Origin: CAYVLA01 sp964549615 [NCBI: uncultured Thermococci archaeon]
GTDB taxonomy: Archaea; CAYQAE01; CAYVLA01
DNA: 41,465 nucleotides
Direction of reading: 5' to 3'
Assembly: GCA_964549615.1 (NCBI GenBank)
Contig: CAZJVP010000066.1
Span: forward strand, 1 to 41,465
Each line of letters begins with the position of its first letter. Position 1 is the stretch's first letter. Positions 26,362 to 35,089 of this stretch are shown in pieces. A program made the position numbers and the translations under genes. The notes under the pieces are model-generated. The model had not been told where the DNA came from. It worked only from the letters and a program-made list of their open reading frames with translations, and searched no databases.

Positions 26362-27387
26362 TCAGGATCCCTGGCGAAGCGAGCGAGCCCGTGAAACGTC
26401 TGTAGCGGAGATGTGCTTCGACACGCTCTCGATGAAGATTTGCCACCTCTCCCCAAATACCTGGGATGCGGCGGGATTCGCTTCGGTTATGATCCGGACC
26501 GCCTCCCTATCGATCTCAACGGGATCGTTGGAGACGATGAAGCCGAGGTCGGGCGCGATCAGCGGCTCCGGGTTCGGGCTGCAATCGCAGAACTTGGTGA
26601 CCCGGTTCAGTTCGGTGATGAAGAAGACCTTGCTGAAACAGGCCAGCACCGTACTGCAGGTTTCAGCGTACCTTCGAAAGCTCTCCTCGATCGCCCCGGG
26701 GGGCCTCCACAGGCCGCCGTTCCGGCAGGCCTTGAGGCAGCGCTCGCAGGCGGGGCAGTTCCTGACGTCCAGCTCGATTCTGTCCTTGAGCGCGATGAAG
26801 CCGAATGGGCAGGCCTCCACACAGGCGCCACATCTCTTGCATGATGTGTCGCGGTGCCTGGGCCACGCCGGGCCGTGGATGTATCTCTTGCCTTGCTTCG
26901 TCACGCAGCCCATGGCAACGTTCTTTATCGCGCCAGCGAAACCGGTCGTTATGTGCCCGGTGGCGTGCGAGAGGACGATTAGCGAGTCGGCCTCAAGGAG
27001 GCGGGCCGCGACGTGGACGCGATCGATCTTCCTTCCCCCCTCGGCATCCGCAATGACGACGGGACAGCCTATCTTGTCCTGCGTGTAGCCGTTGCAGGCC
27101 GCGGTTTCGAGGTAGTCCTTCACCGTGGCCCTTTTCCGCGGGTACAAGGTCGTCGTGTCCGTTACAAAGACCCGTGCGCCTTGGGACTTGAGCCTTGAGA
27201 CCAGCCTCGCGACATCGGCGGGCTTGATGTGCGTCTTGTTTCCTCTCTCGCCCATGTGAAGTTTGACTGCGACGACCTCTGATGTTTGGAAACGGGGCAG
27301 GGGAATGTTGTCGATTGAGGGATATGTGTCCATCGCGATCGCCCCATCACCGTTAAGCGGACTCTGGCCTCTCGTTGAGGATGACAC
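26362..27387 (-). CDS. DUF362 domain protein with two 4Fe-4S clusters
   Basis: 341 residues from GTG 27387; a TATA-like CTTAATA at 27407-27413 lies about 23 nt upstream, though the ATG at 27333 is an alternative. The N-terminal DUF362 domain has EVVAVKLHMGERGNKTHI, RVFVTDTTTLYP, LIVLSHATGHITTGFAGAIKNVAMGC. A ferredoxin insert follows with Cys183, 186, 189, 193 and Cys211, 214, 217, 221, matching two 4Fe-4S motifs (SCKRCGACVEACP and CPACERCLKAC). The C-terminus has a CDC motif (KFCDCSPNPEPLIAPDLGF). Members are predicted iron-sulfur oxidoreductases of unknown substrate. It lies 80 nt downstream of the Lon-like protease gene on the same strand and could be in the same unit. Confidence 0.9.
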   Translation of the reverse strand: MSSSTRGQSPLNGDGAIAMDTYPSIDNIPLPRFQTSEVVAVKLHMGERGNKTHIKPADVARLVSRLKSQGARVFVTDTTTLYPRKRATVKDYLETAACNGYTQDKIGCPVVIADAEGGRKIDRVHVAARLLEADSLIVLSHATGHITTGFAGAIKNVAMGCVTKQGKRYIHGPAWPRHRDTSCKRCGACVEACPFGFIALKDRIELDVRNCPACERCLKACRNGGLWRPPGAIEESFRRYAETCSTVLACFSKVFFITELNRVTKFCDCSPNPEPLIAPDLGFIVSNDPVEIDREAVRIITEANPAASQVFGERWQIFIESVSKHISATDVSRARSLRQGS

Positions 27388-27467
27388 GAACCGCCAGCGC
27401 AGTTTCTATTAAGTCTTATCAAGCTAGGTTGCAGGCTTATCGGCTCGGTTTGGCGCTCAAAGGTATG

Positions 27468-30400
27468 CTATAGCCCGACTCCCCGTCTGGGCCGCCTGCT
27501 TGCCTCAAGCCTGCCTTCGCGCCTGAGCTTCACGAGCACCGCGCACAGCGCAGCGATCAGCAAAAGGCCGACCCCAACCAAGAGGCCGTTGCGCCTAGCG
27601 ACGGTGAACACGAGCTTCCGTCTGGCCTCATTTCCGGCTAAGTCCGTCGCTACGACGAGTAAGGTATGGGTGCCAGGTCCGATCTTTGAGCCCATCCTAT
27701 AGCGATTTCCATCCAACAGTACGTCAAGCCCGGCCAATCCGCCATCGTCCGTGGCGTTGATCGTTGGCTTCACCCTCCCTTTGTACTTCGCCCCATCCTC
27801 GACATCGACAAGGATCCTTGGTGGTATCGTATCGACCGCGAAGCTAGCGAAGAGGGTGGCCGAGTTGCCTGCCCTGTCCACGGCCGAGACGTACAGGGTG
27901 TGGTTGCCGTCTCCGATCTTGCCTCCTACCATGTAGGGGCTTCCGTCCAAAGAACATTCCACAATCGGTGAGGGGTCAAGCTCGTCCCGGACCGTTACCT
28001 GCGCGACCACGGGCGAGCGATAGAAGGTGCCATTTCTCACGCCCGAGACGGCGATCTGGGGTGGGGTCGAGTCGACGCGGAAAGTGAACTTGGCTTGCGC
28101 CGAGTTCCCAGCCCAGTCCATGGCGCCAACCAGAAGCTCGTGCGCGCCCTCGCCAACCGTCCGGTTACCGGTCATCGTTTCGCCGTCGAGTACGGCGACC
28201 CAGGCGGGATTTGCATCCAGGTCGTCAGCAACGGTGACGGTCACCATCCGCGCCGCAGCGTACCATGCACCGTCCTCAACGGACGCCTCAATGGCGGGTG
28301 GGAGGAGATCCACCGCAAACCCGGCGACCACGGAAACGGAGTTGCCCGACTTGTCCCATGCGAGGATGTGGAGGGCGTGTTTCCCTGGTCCGACCTTCTC
28401 TCCCGAGTAGGGCCTTGCGTCGAGCAGGACCTCAAACGTGGGCGATGGATCTAGATCGTCCGCGAGCGATACCTCTATCGTGATCTCCCGGGCCAAGACG
28501 ACCCCTTCGGTGACGTTTGCGCGCACGCTTGGTGGGCTCAGATCCACGACGAATTCCACCGTGATGGTCTTGGTGTTTCCGGCCGAGTCGGTCGCGTTCG
28601 CCACCAGCAGGTGTCTGCCGTGCCCGACGGGGCTACCAGGAAGATATGCTTCGCCGTCCAGCTGGACAACCACCGCTGGGTTCGGATCCAGAGCGTCGCG
28701 CGTCCAGACCTGAGCTGCGACGGACTGGTTGTACCACTTCCCGTCGGAAACGCCAAGGATCCTGACCTCGGGGGGCGACCCATCCAGGGTTATCTGGACG
28801 GTGACCAGCTCCTCATTTCCGGCGGCATCGATCGCACGGATGCTTAGGTTGTGTGGCCCGTCGCTTCCGGTCAGTGGAAATTCGAACCGGCTCTCCCAGC
28901 CGTCTCCAAACGGCGTCCTGCTCGTCTCCCTCGCTGGGCACCACGGCCCACCATCAAGGCTCACGTCGCTTCGCACGACTGCCGTCAAAGCGTCTGCCGA
29001 CGACCACCAGGCCAGGGTCGGGCAAGCGACGAACGTGCCGTTGCAAGCGGGGTATCCCGGGATGATGGTGGGCTTCTTCGCATCGATCCAAAAGACCACC
29101 TCCAACTCGCTGCTCCAGCCTGCGCGATCCGTGGCAGTGACGTGCAGTACATGCCTGCCCTCGGCTGAGACCTCACCCAGTTCCGCTGCTTCACCGTCGA
29201 GCTTGACCTGAACTTGCGGGTCCGGGTCGGCTGCATCCCAGACGGAAATATCCGGTTTCACTCCATGGCCATACGCGGTCCCATTTCCGATGTTACGAAG
29301 TTGGATGGCTGGAGGGTTGTTGTCGACGAGCACATTGAACGACGCTAGGTCGAAAAGCACACCGTCGCTCAGGTTCAGAACGAGGGTGTACATCCCGTCC
29401 TGTATGTTGAAAGTCGGAAGGCTGATGGAGAACCAACCGGGCTGCAGAGCGCAATCGAACTTCAGGCCCGCGATCGTGATCCGCAGCGTCAGCTGATCCC
29501 CATTGGGATCCCAGACCTCGCCCGTGACGGTGGCGTTCGAAGCCATCACCGAACCGTTCAGCGAAGGAACCTCCAGGCGCGGCCTGTACAGGTCCAGGAG
29601 CGGCCGAGAAAGCCTCGCAGCGCTTCTTGCGAAGCGAAATCCGAAAATGGCCTCTCCAAGGGCGGAGATCCCGCCGATCTCGCAAAGGTTCTCGGAGAAC
29701 TCGTATCTGCTCACCGAAAGGACCGGCTCGACGCCCATGTTCCTTGAGTCGTCGATCGCGATGCGTGCAGCGGCCTCGGACTTGTTCGCCATCCTCGTCA
29801 TCATGCTCAGCGCTTCGTCTTCGTCCGCCGCCAACACCAAGACGTTGACGAACTCTATCGCAAGTCCCGCCCTAAGTTCAGCTTCGAGGGCCTCGAAGGT
29901 CGCTACCGCCCACTCCTGGCTGTCGATGGCCGTCTCGGCCGCCTCCAGGGATTCGTAGGGATCGATGAAGGAATACTCCGGAAAGAACGCAACCACCCAT
30001 CCTATGGGGAGACCGAAAACCTCTTCGTAGAGGAGGTCTGCATAGGTTGCAAGAATGGAAGCATCCGCAACAAGTCCCTCCGCCATCTCCCTTAGATCCC
30101 CGTCGCTGGGCAGGAGGAGGCTCGAAAAGAACAGGGTCATGTTGGACCAGATCTTGGCTGTGCGCGCCCTCTCGGCCGAGTATGCTGCCTCGTGGAGAGC
30201 GGCATCCTCGATCTGGAGCCGGTAGAGAAAGCGGGAATCTTCTAGTTTGCTTCTTGCCTCTTGAATCCTCGACTTCGCAGCGGCGACGCACTCCAGCCCC
30301 TCTATTCCCAGGGCGGTCGTTTGTGCCAGGAACGCCTCGGCCGATTCGATCTCAACTTCGACCTCGGCCCAGATCTGCTCGATGGCGGCTGTCCGCTGTG

Positions 30401-31364
30401 GCTGCTCAGCTTGATAGAACGTCACGCTGTAGGCCACGTACCTGGATGCGATCCTAGACTGGAAGGCCTTGCTCGAGGCAACGTAAAACCTGGATCGGTT
30501 GAAGGCATCATAGCCGTCGTGCAGGTCTTCCTCCGAGCTCGCAAGAACAGACCCTAGGTCCGACTTGAGCGACTCGTCCAGATTGGATTCTTCCAGCAGG
30601 ATCCTTGCCAGGTCGAGTCTTGAGCGTGCATCACCTAGCTCCATCAGGGACTGGCGGCGCATCATGTCGATGTACGATTCCGTGTAAACTGGATTGGACG
30701 GGATGGGCCTGGCTTGGAATTCAAGTCCGGTGAACCATTTCACCGCCTCGCGAATGTCGGAGACCTCGACGACGCTGAGATTCCACCTTTCCTTGGCCAT
30801 CTGCGTCACGTTGACCGCCTCGTACGTCGTGGAGTTGTAGCTCACGGACTGTCCCTCCGGCACGAGGAAGTACTTTGCACCTGAAAGGTACGCGGCGTAG
30901 GCCTTCTCCGGTATGCCCCCGACCACGCCGAGCGCGCCGTCCGGGGTGATCATCCCCGTGATCATCACTTCGCGGCTCAGCTGGAGGTCCTTGAGGAGGG
31001 CGATCATCGCGACCGTCATTGCAGCCCCTGCGCTCGGACCGCCTATGATCGTCGTACTTGCGTAAAGCGTGATGAGGAAATCCCTGCTCTTGATGTCTTC
31101 GCCCGTCGTTTCGCCCGCAACCATCGCGGCGACCCGGGCAGAGCCCTGCATGTCGATTTCGGTGAGGGAGCGCGTGTTGACGAATACCTCTCCGGTCCCG
31201 GGAGTCATCATCCTGATATTGAGCCTGACCGGAACCCCCACGAAAGTCCCGCTTTGGAGCTGCGAAACGGCTGGAACCATTATGTCGATTTCGGAGTATG
31301 TCTGGCAGGTGGCCAGCGGAAGCAGGAGCAGGATCGCTGCGAGGGTAAAGCCCCTCTCAGACAT
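27468..31364 (-). CDS. Surface-anchored Lon-like (S16) protease with Ig-like repeats
   Basis: 1298 residues from ATG 31364, where MSERGFTLAAILLLLPLATC is a signal peptide and an AT-rich TATA-like box lies about 28 nt upstream; a longer in-frame start at 31496 is rejected. Residues of about 25-215 form a Lon proteolytic domain with catalytic Ser111 (IIGGPSAGAAMTVAM) and Lys154 (VGGIPEKAYAAYL); no AAA+ ATPase domain is present. A helical stretch (about 220-560) follows. From about 680 to 1255 there are seven repeats of about 80 residues, each with D..PP..I at the start and an LDG..Y..G..VG.G.H.L...A.D.AGN end, like OmpL47/Ig-like surface repeats. A membrane helix (about 1257-1280) and basic tail anchor it, so the protease should face outward. 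It is exported, ATP-independent, and its substrates are unknown. Confidence 0.88.
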   Translation of the reverse strand: MSERGFTLAAILLLLPLATCQTYSEIDIMVPAVSQLQSGTFVGVPVRLNIRMMTPGTGEVFVNTRSLTEIDMQGSARVAAMVAGETTGEDIKSRDFLITLYASTTIIGGPSAGAAMTVAMIALLKDLQLSREVMITGMITPDGALGVVGGIPEKAYAAYLSGAKYFLVPEGQSVSYNSTTYEAVNVTQMAKERWNLSVVEVSDIREAVKWFTGLEFQARPIPSNPVYTESYIDMMRRQSLMELGDARSRLDLARILLEESNLDESLKSDLGSVLASSEEDLHDGYDAFNRSRFYVASSKAFQSRIASRYVAYSVTFYQAEQPQRTAAIEQIWAEVEVEIESAEAFLAQTTALGIEGLECVAAAKSRIQEARSKLEDSRFLYRLQIEDAALHEAAYSAERARTAKIWSNMTLFFSSLLLPSDGDLREMAEGLVADASILATYADLLYEEVFGLPIGWVVAFFPEYSFIDPYESLEAAETAIDSQEWAVATFEALEAELRAGLAIEFVNVLVLAADEDEALSMMTRMANKSEAAARIAIDDSRNMGVEPVLSVSRYEFSENLCEIGGISALGEAIFGFRFARSAARLSRPLLDLYRPRLEVPSLNGSVMASNATVTGEVWDPNGDQLTLRITIAGLKFDCALQPGWFSISLPTFNIQDGMYTLVLNLSDGVLFDLASFNVLVDNNPPAIQLRNIGNGTAYGHGVKPDISVWDAADPDPQVQVKLDGEAAELGEVSAEGRHVLHVTATDRAGWSSELEVVFWIDAKKPTIIPGYPACNGTFVACPTLAWWSSADALTAVVRSDVSLDGGPWCPARETSRTPFGDGWESRFEFPLTGSDGPHNLSIRAIDAAGNEELVTVQITLDGSPPEVRILGVSDGKWYNQSVAAQVWTRDALDPNPAVVVQLDGEAYLPGSPVGHGRHLLVANATDSAGNTKTITVEFVVDLSPPSVRANVTEGVVLAREITIEVSLADDLDPSPTFEVLLDARPYSGEKVGPGKHALHILAWDKSGNSVSVVAGFAVDLLPPAIEASVEDGAWYAAARMVTVTVADDLDANPAWVAVLDGETMTGNRTVGEGAHELLVGAMDWAGNSAQAKFTFRVDSTPPQIAVSGVRNGTFYRSPVVAQVTVRDELDPSPIVECSLDGSPYMVGGKIGDGNHTLYVSAVDRAGNSATLFASFAVDTIPPRILVDVEDGAKYKGRVKPTINATDDGGLAGLDVLLDGNRYRMGSKIGPGTHTLLVVATDLAGNEARRKLVFTVARRNGLLVGVGLLLIAALCAVLVKLRREGRLEASRRPRRGVGL
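28000..29330 (-). repeat. Tandem about 80-residue Ig-like repeats within the Lon-like protease gene
   Basis: Repeat starts on the minus strand are close to 29325, 29080, 28788, 28547, 28312, 28072 and 27832, that is, spacings of about 80 residues (one about 98). Each unit begins with Asp-x-x-Pro-Pro and ends in Ala-x-Asp-x-Ala-Gly-Asn-like residues. The range given covers the well-defined central units; the last one runs on to about 27600. The codons have diverged, so the array is old and not a recent DNA duplication. Confidence 0.7.
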
Positions 31365-31680
31365 CCCAACCCCCTGCCACATCAGCCTGATTAAGGTTCC
31401 CCTCGGCCGCCCTGCAAGGTGGGGGATGACGCTGTAGCACGCCGCTTGAGACGAATAAGCCAAAGACCCTGGGGAAAGGGCACGGTGCTGGGGCACAGCG
31501 GGCGGGCCAATGTCGCGGAGTACATTTTAATTGTCTTTGGCGACCGACCGGGCCGAATCCGGATCTGGAAGCATGCCTGACCAGCGCAGTTCCCCGTTGG
31601 GGGATGACCTAGAGTCGGGACCCGCTCGGGGCGATCCTTCGCCGCGGCAGTCCTTCCGGAATTGTAGAGGGAGACCGAGT
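31365..31680. promoter_or_regulatory. Divergent intergenic region between the Lon-like protease and GNAT genes
   Basis: It holds a TATA-like CTTAATC on the minus strand (31389-31395) for the protease and a TATA-like ATTTTAATT (about 31523-31531) on the plus strand, which would start transcription near 31552. The ATG at 31573 is an alternative upstream start for the GNAT gene, so part of this region may be coding. I see no RNA gene or repeat. Confidence 0.4.
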
Positions 31681-32556
31681 TTGGCGATGGAGATCGACAA
31701 GCTACCGTTCGAGGATCGATTCCTCCGCTTCCTGGAGGAGAACTGCGAGTTCACGGGTCTTTTGCCGGCCGTCCAGGAGCGGATCAAGCGGGACGCGAGC
31801 TGGGTCGTCGCAAGCGCGGCGGGGGAGCTTCTCGGGGTTGCACAACTCTCCCTGGACGGAGACGCCGCGAGGGTGGCCGAGCTTTGCGTAGCCAGGGATA
31901 AGAGGAGGATCGGCGTCGGCAGCGCGATCCTAGAAAGGTGCATCAAGGAGGCGAGGGACGCCGGCAAGCAGAAGGTGGTCGTGACGGGAGTAGACAGCCG
32001 GAACCTTGGCGCGAGGCGCTTCTTGGAGCACCTCGGGTTCCGAATCGTGAACGACTACGTCAGAATGGAATGGATCCCGAGGGCCTTGCCCGAGGTTGAG
32101 GTGCCACCAGGGTATGAGATCAGGACTTATCGCGAAGGCGACGAGGAACAGTGGGCCAACTGCATCAATCGGGCTTACTCGACCCAAAGGGACAAGACCA
32201 ACTGGACCGCCCAAAGCGTGAGGGAGAAGTTCGTCTCGAGCCCCTCTTTCATTCCCGATGGATGCTTCTTCGCGGTGCGACAGGGCAGGATCGTGGGCGC
32301 GTTCATGGCGTGGAGGGAGATCGACGCGGGGCCGCAGCGGGGAAGGCTCCACTGGCTGGGGGTGGATCCTGATCACAGGAACCTCGGGTTGGCAAAGGCA
32401 CTCACCGTCCGCGTGCTTCGGTATCTCCTCGAGCATGGCATGACCTCCATATTCTTGGATACTAGCTACGCCTACCCTGTAGCCATGAAGATGTACTCCA
32501 AGCTTGGGTTCGTGGAGACCCCGAGGCTCTTCGACTACGTTAAAGAGATCGGCTGA
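31681..32556 (+). CDS. Tandem GNAT N-acetyltransferase
   Basis: 291 residues from TTG 31681, preceded by GAGGGAG at about eight nt spacing; ATG 31687 and an upstream ATG at 31573 are alternatives. Two acetyltransferase domains are visible. The first has ARVAELCVARDKRRIGVGS, the acetyl-CoA pyrophosphate loop RRIGVGSA, and RRFLEHLGFRIVNDYVRM. The second has GRLHWLGVDPDHRNLGLAK with loop HRNLGLAKAL, then MKMYSKLGFVETPRLF. This layout recalls mycothiol-synthase-like double GNATs, but there is no evidence of mycothiol here. Substrate unknown; cytoplasmic. It overlaps the convergent deacetylase gene by 22 bp. Confidence 0.87.
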   Translation: MAMEIDKLPFEDRFLRFLEENCEFTGLLPAVQERIKRDASWVVASAAGELLGVAQLSLDGDAARVAELCVARDKRRIGVGSAILERCIKEARDAGKQKVVVTGVDSRNLGARRFLEHLGFRIVNDYVRMEWIPRALPEVEVPPGYEIRTYREGDEEQWANCINRAYSTQRDKTNWTAQSVREKFVSSPSFIPDGCFFAVRQGRIVGAFMAWREIDAGPQRGRLHWLGVDPDHRNLGLAKALTVRVLRYLLEHGMTSIFLDTSYAYPVAMKMYSKLGFVETPRLFDYVKEIG

Positions 32557-33365
32557 CCGCCCCTACCTCTCAGGGCCTCTAGGTAGAAGCTCCTGTAGTC
32601 CACTATGCGCAGCCCGATCTTCTTTGCATACTGGATGAATGCGTACATCACCGACATCTCGGGATCCGACTTTATGGACGACCAGTCGTGAGAGCCGTAG
32701 CTCCAGACCAGGCCCTTCTTCGCTACCATTTCCGCCGTTTGCCTCAGGAGATCTAGGTATCCCTGCAGATTTTCCCAGCCGTTGAGGCTCCTCCAGTAGA
32801 CGTCCTGCCAACCGTGTATGCAGAGCTCGAGCATATCGGGAAAGCCCTGGACGGCGTACCAGAAGGGCTGGATCTCGAAGCTCAGTGGCTGGAAGTCCTT
32901 CTCGTTGCGCGCATAGGTCCTGAGGAACCGTATGCCGTTGCGGTTGAGGATCTCCAGAAGATCCGGCCTATCGCAGAGGCCCCTATAGTAACCCCATGGA
33001 CCGGTGAGGCCCCAGCATTCCACCCCTAAACGTTCCGCCAGCAGCTGATTCGTCTTGGAAATCTCGATCTCGATCTCGCCCGGCGTGCCGCCCTTCACCA
33101 GGGTGACCTTCGTTCCGTCATCGATGCACACCGTCTTCAGCAGCATATGGGAGTAGGTGTGCTGCTCGTAGTCGAAAAGGTCGCACCTCCGCCGCAGGTC
33201 GGCGAGTTCCTTTGAGTTCGCCTCGACGACCTTTCCGACCAAGAAGAGTGTGCAAGGGGCCGAAAGGTCAGAGTGCACCTCCTCCGCTTTCTCCAGGAAG
33301 CGCCTAACTATCGACGGGTCACTCGAGCTCTCAACATCGTATCCGATCAGAAGCGTTCCGGTCAT
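32535..33365 (-). CDS. Polysaccharide deacetylase family protein (NodB-like)
   Basis: 276 residues from ATG 33365. A NodB-type barrel is indicated by LLIGYDVESSSDPSIVRRF (first Asp motif), CTLFLVGKVVEAN, DYEQHTYSHML (metal histidines of the H-x-x-x-H type) and GLTGPWGYYRGLCDRPD, followed by WSYGSHDWSSI (late catalytic histidine). No signal peptide is seen, so the substrate should be cytoplasmic or membrane-associated, such as an N-acetyl group on an activated or lipid-linked sugar. It lies 23 nt after the preceding hypothetical gene, suggesting one transcript with it. Confidence 0.85.
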   Translation of the reverse strand: MTGTLLIGYDVESSSDPSIVRRFLEKAEEVHSDLSAPCTLFLVGKVVEANSKELADLRRRCDLFDYEQHTYSHMLLKTVCIDDGTKVTLVKGGTPGEIEIEISKTNQLLAERLGVECWGLTGPWGYYRGLCDRPDLLEILNRNGIRFLRTYARNEKDFQPLSFEIQPFWYAVQGFPDMLELCIHGWQDVYWRSLNGWENLQGYLDLLRQTAEMVAKKGLVWSYGSHDWSSIKSDPEMSVMYAFIQYAKKIGLRIVDYRSFYLEALRGRGGQPISLT

Positions 33366-33388
33366 GTAGGGCTCCCAGCCTCATCGCA

Positions 33389-33853
33389 CTAGTGGATTTC
33401 CAGCCTATCGGGCATGACGGATGAAAGGAGCATCTCGACCCTTGCTGCGTCACTGGCATCCAGCAAGAACTCCCTCGAGGTGACCTTTCCCCGTCTCTGA
33501 TCATAGCAGTCAAATGCAAACTTGGCATGCCTGAACCGCCCCGGCCTGGCCAGGAAGGACCTCAGAATGCACGCGTAGGGGACCTGGGTTACGCGGATTT
33601 CGGGCGTCCCATCGGTGCCAGCCAGGCTATCCCCGAGCACGATGTCGGTTGAGCCGCCCGGTTCGAAGAACCCGCCCTTGCCTCCTTTCCTAGGATCGAT
33701 GGCCGTGCCGAGAAACATGCCAACAAGGTCAGGGACGTCGTCCATGCCTCGACGTGCAGCCTCCCTAATGCACAGCGAGTTCTCGGTGAAGAGCATCTCG
33801 ACGATTCCTCCGCCTGAGCGGGCCCTCAGGCGAAGCCCGACCGCCTCGGACAT
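33389..33853 (-). CDS. Hypothetical protein, no family recognised
   Basis: 154 residues from ATG 33853, chosen because the ATTAATG-like box at about 33891-33897 is 40 nt upstream and overlaps the other in-frame start at 33892. It is a soluble alpha/beta protein. Visible stretches are GGGIVEMLFTENSLCIREAA, DLVGMFLGTAIDPRKGGKGG, GSTDIVLGDSLAG and RVTQVPYACILRSFLARPGRF. A Gly-rich loop (RKGGKGGFFEPGGST) is notable. No signal peptide, membrane segment or metal site is apparent. It sits between the UroD-like gene (109 nt upstream) and the deacetylase. Confidence 0.55.
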   Translation of the reverse strand: MSEAVGLRLRARSGGGIVEMLFTENSLCIREAARRGMDDVPDLVGMFLGTAIDPRKGGKGGFFEPGGSTDIVLGDSLAGTDGTPEIRVTQVPYACILRSFLARPGRFRHAKFAFDCYDQRRGKVTSREFLLDASDAARVEMLLSSVMPDRLEIH

Positions 33854-33962
33854 CTGCGCAGACCAGTCCTTGTGGATCTGCGATCGGCTCATTAATGGTT
33901 TCTGCGCTTCGGTCGCTCCGTGCTTCCCTTCGGGCAGGCAACCTGACATGCGTCCGGAAGGC

Positions 33963-35030
33963 TCAGCGGTACCTTCCGTATCTGCGTACCGTGTTCACCA
34001 GCGCCATGTAGTTTTCCACCGGCACGCTGTCCGGGACGGAGTGGGACGAGCCGCAGATGTAGCCGCCCCCCTGCCCCGCAACGGCCATCTTCGCCATGAC
34101 CTCGCGGCGAACATCCTCAGTCGTCCCAAACGGCAGGGTGTTCGTGTTGTCGATGTTCCCGATGAAGGCTATCCTATCTCCATACAGTGGCTTGAGTTCG
34201 ATTACGTTCATGCCGGCAACCGCGTCGATCGGCTGCAGCGCGGTTATGCCTGCGTCTATGAAATCCTTCAAGATGGGCCTGACGTCCCCGTCTGTATGAA
34301 GGATGACCAGCCCACCCTTCTTCCGGACCGCCCGATACGTGCGCCTGTGGTGAGGGTAGAAGATCCGTCTATAGGTTCTCCTATTCATGAAAGGCCCGTG
34401 GTTGTCCGCTATGTCGCCGTAGAACCAGAAGCCGTCAGCGCCAAGGTCCATAGCGTACTCTGCAACGCCCACAAAATAGTTCGTCAGGGCCTTCAGGAGC
34501 TTCCCGAGCGCCCTTGGCTCTCTATATATCCATCCCAGTAGCCTCTCGAATCCGATGACCCTCCATGCCGATTCATACTGCTCAATTCCCGTCGGCATCA
34601 CGAACCTGGACTCAGCGGCTCGCCGGATCTGCTCGCCCAAATTCCCCCACCTCTCCGGTTTGTCGGGCTCGTCCCAGGTGGCGATGTAGTCATCCAGTTG
34701 GTCGGGGCTCTTCACGGGATGGTCGAGGAACTGGGGAACGGCCGCCCCCGTCTTGAGTTCTCGGGCCGTGTATCCCCAGTCCGTGAGCGTAACCCTTTCC
34801 CTGTCCGTCTCGCTGATGACCTTTGAAGGCCCGCCCCTGGGGCACCAGCCCGGAGTGCCAGGTGTGTAGAGTTCGTTCAGGCCAAGCCTTTCGTAGACAT
34901 CGCTTCCCGGGGGTGCTCCTAGGTACCTCCTCATCTTCTCGTTGAAGCCTTGCCAGAACGAATCCTGAATTGGGATCCTGTCCGGCTCCTCGAGGTGAAG
35001 CACTGCGGAGAGCCTCTCCCGGGAATTCAT
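33963..35030 (-). CDS. UroD-family methyltransferase-like protein (MtaA/CmuA type)
   Basis: 355 residues from ATG 35030. It belongs to the uroporphyrinogen-decarboxylase-like superfamily: the N-terminal MNSRERLSAVLHLEEPDRIPI is the usual opening, followed by LGADGFWFYGDIADNHGPFMN, then VILHTDGDVRPIL, where the histidine precedes an unusual TDG, and near the end GNIDNTNTLPFGTTEDV and GGYICGSSHSVPDSVPVENY with a candidate metal cysteine. Relatives move methyl groups to or from corrinoid cofactors, but no corrinoid protein or activase lies nearby and the donor is unknown. Heme synthesis is unlikely because true HemE motifs are missing. Gamma-glutamyltransferase is upstream on the same strand. 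Confidence 0.85.
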   Translation of the reverse strand: MNSRERLSAVLHLEEPDRIPIQDSFWQGFNEKMRRYLGAPPGSDVYERLGLNELYTPGTPGWCPRGGPSKVISETDRERVTLTDWGYTARELKTGAAVPQFLDHPVKSPDQLDDYIATWDEPDKPERWGNLGEQIRRAAESRFVMPTGIEQYESAWRVIGFERLLGWIYREPRALGKLLKALTNYFVGVAEYAMDLGADGFWFYGDIADNHGPFMNRRTYRRIFYPHHRRTYRAVRKKGGLVILHTDGDVRPILKDFIDAGITALQPIDAVAGMNVIELKPLYGDRIAFIGNIDNTNTLPFGTTEDVRREVMAKMAVAGQGGGYICGSSHSVPDSVPVENYMALVNTVRRYGRYR

Positions 35031-35089
35031 CCAGATAACCCAAGGCCGGCTGGTGTGGAGGACGGATTGAAATCTCTGTCCTCTGCGGC

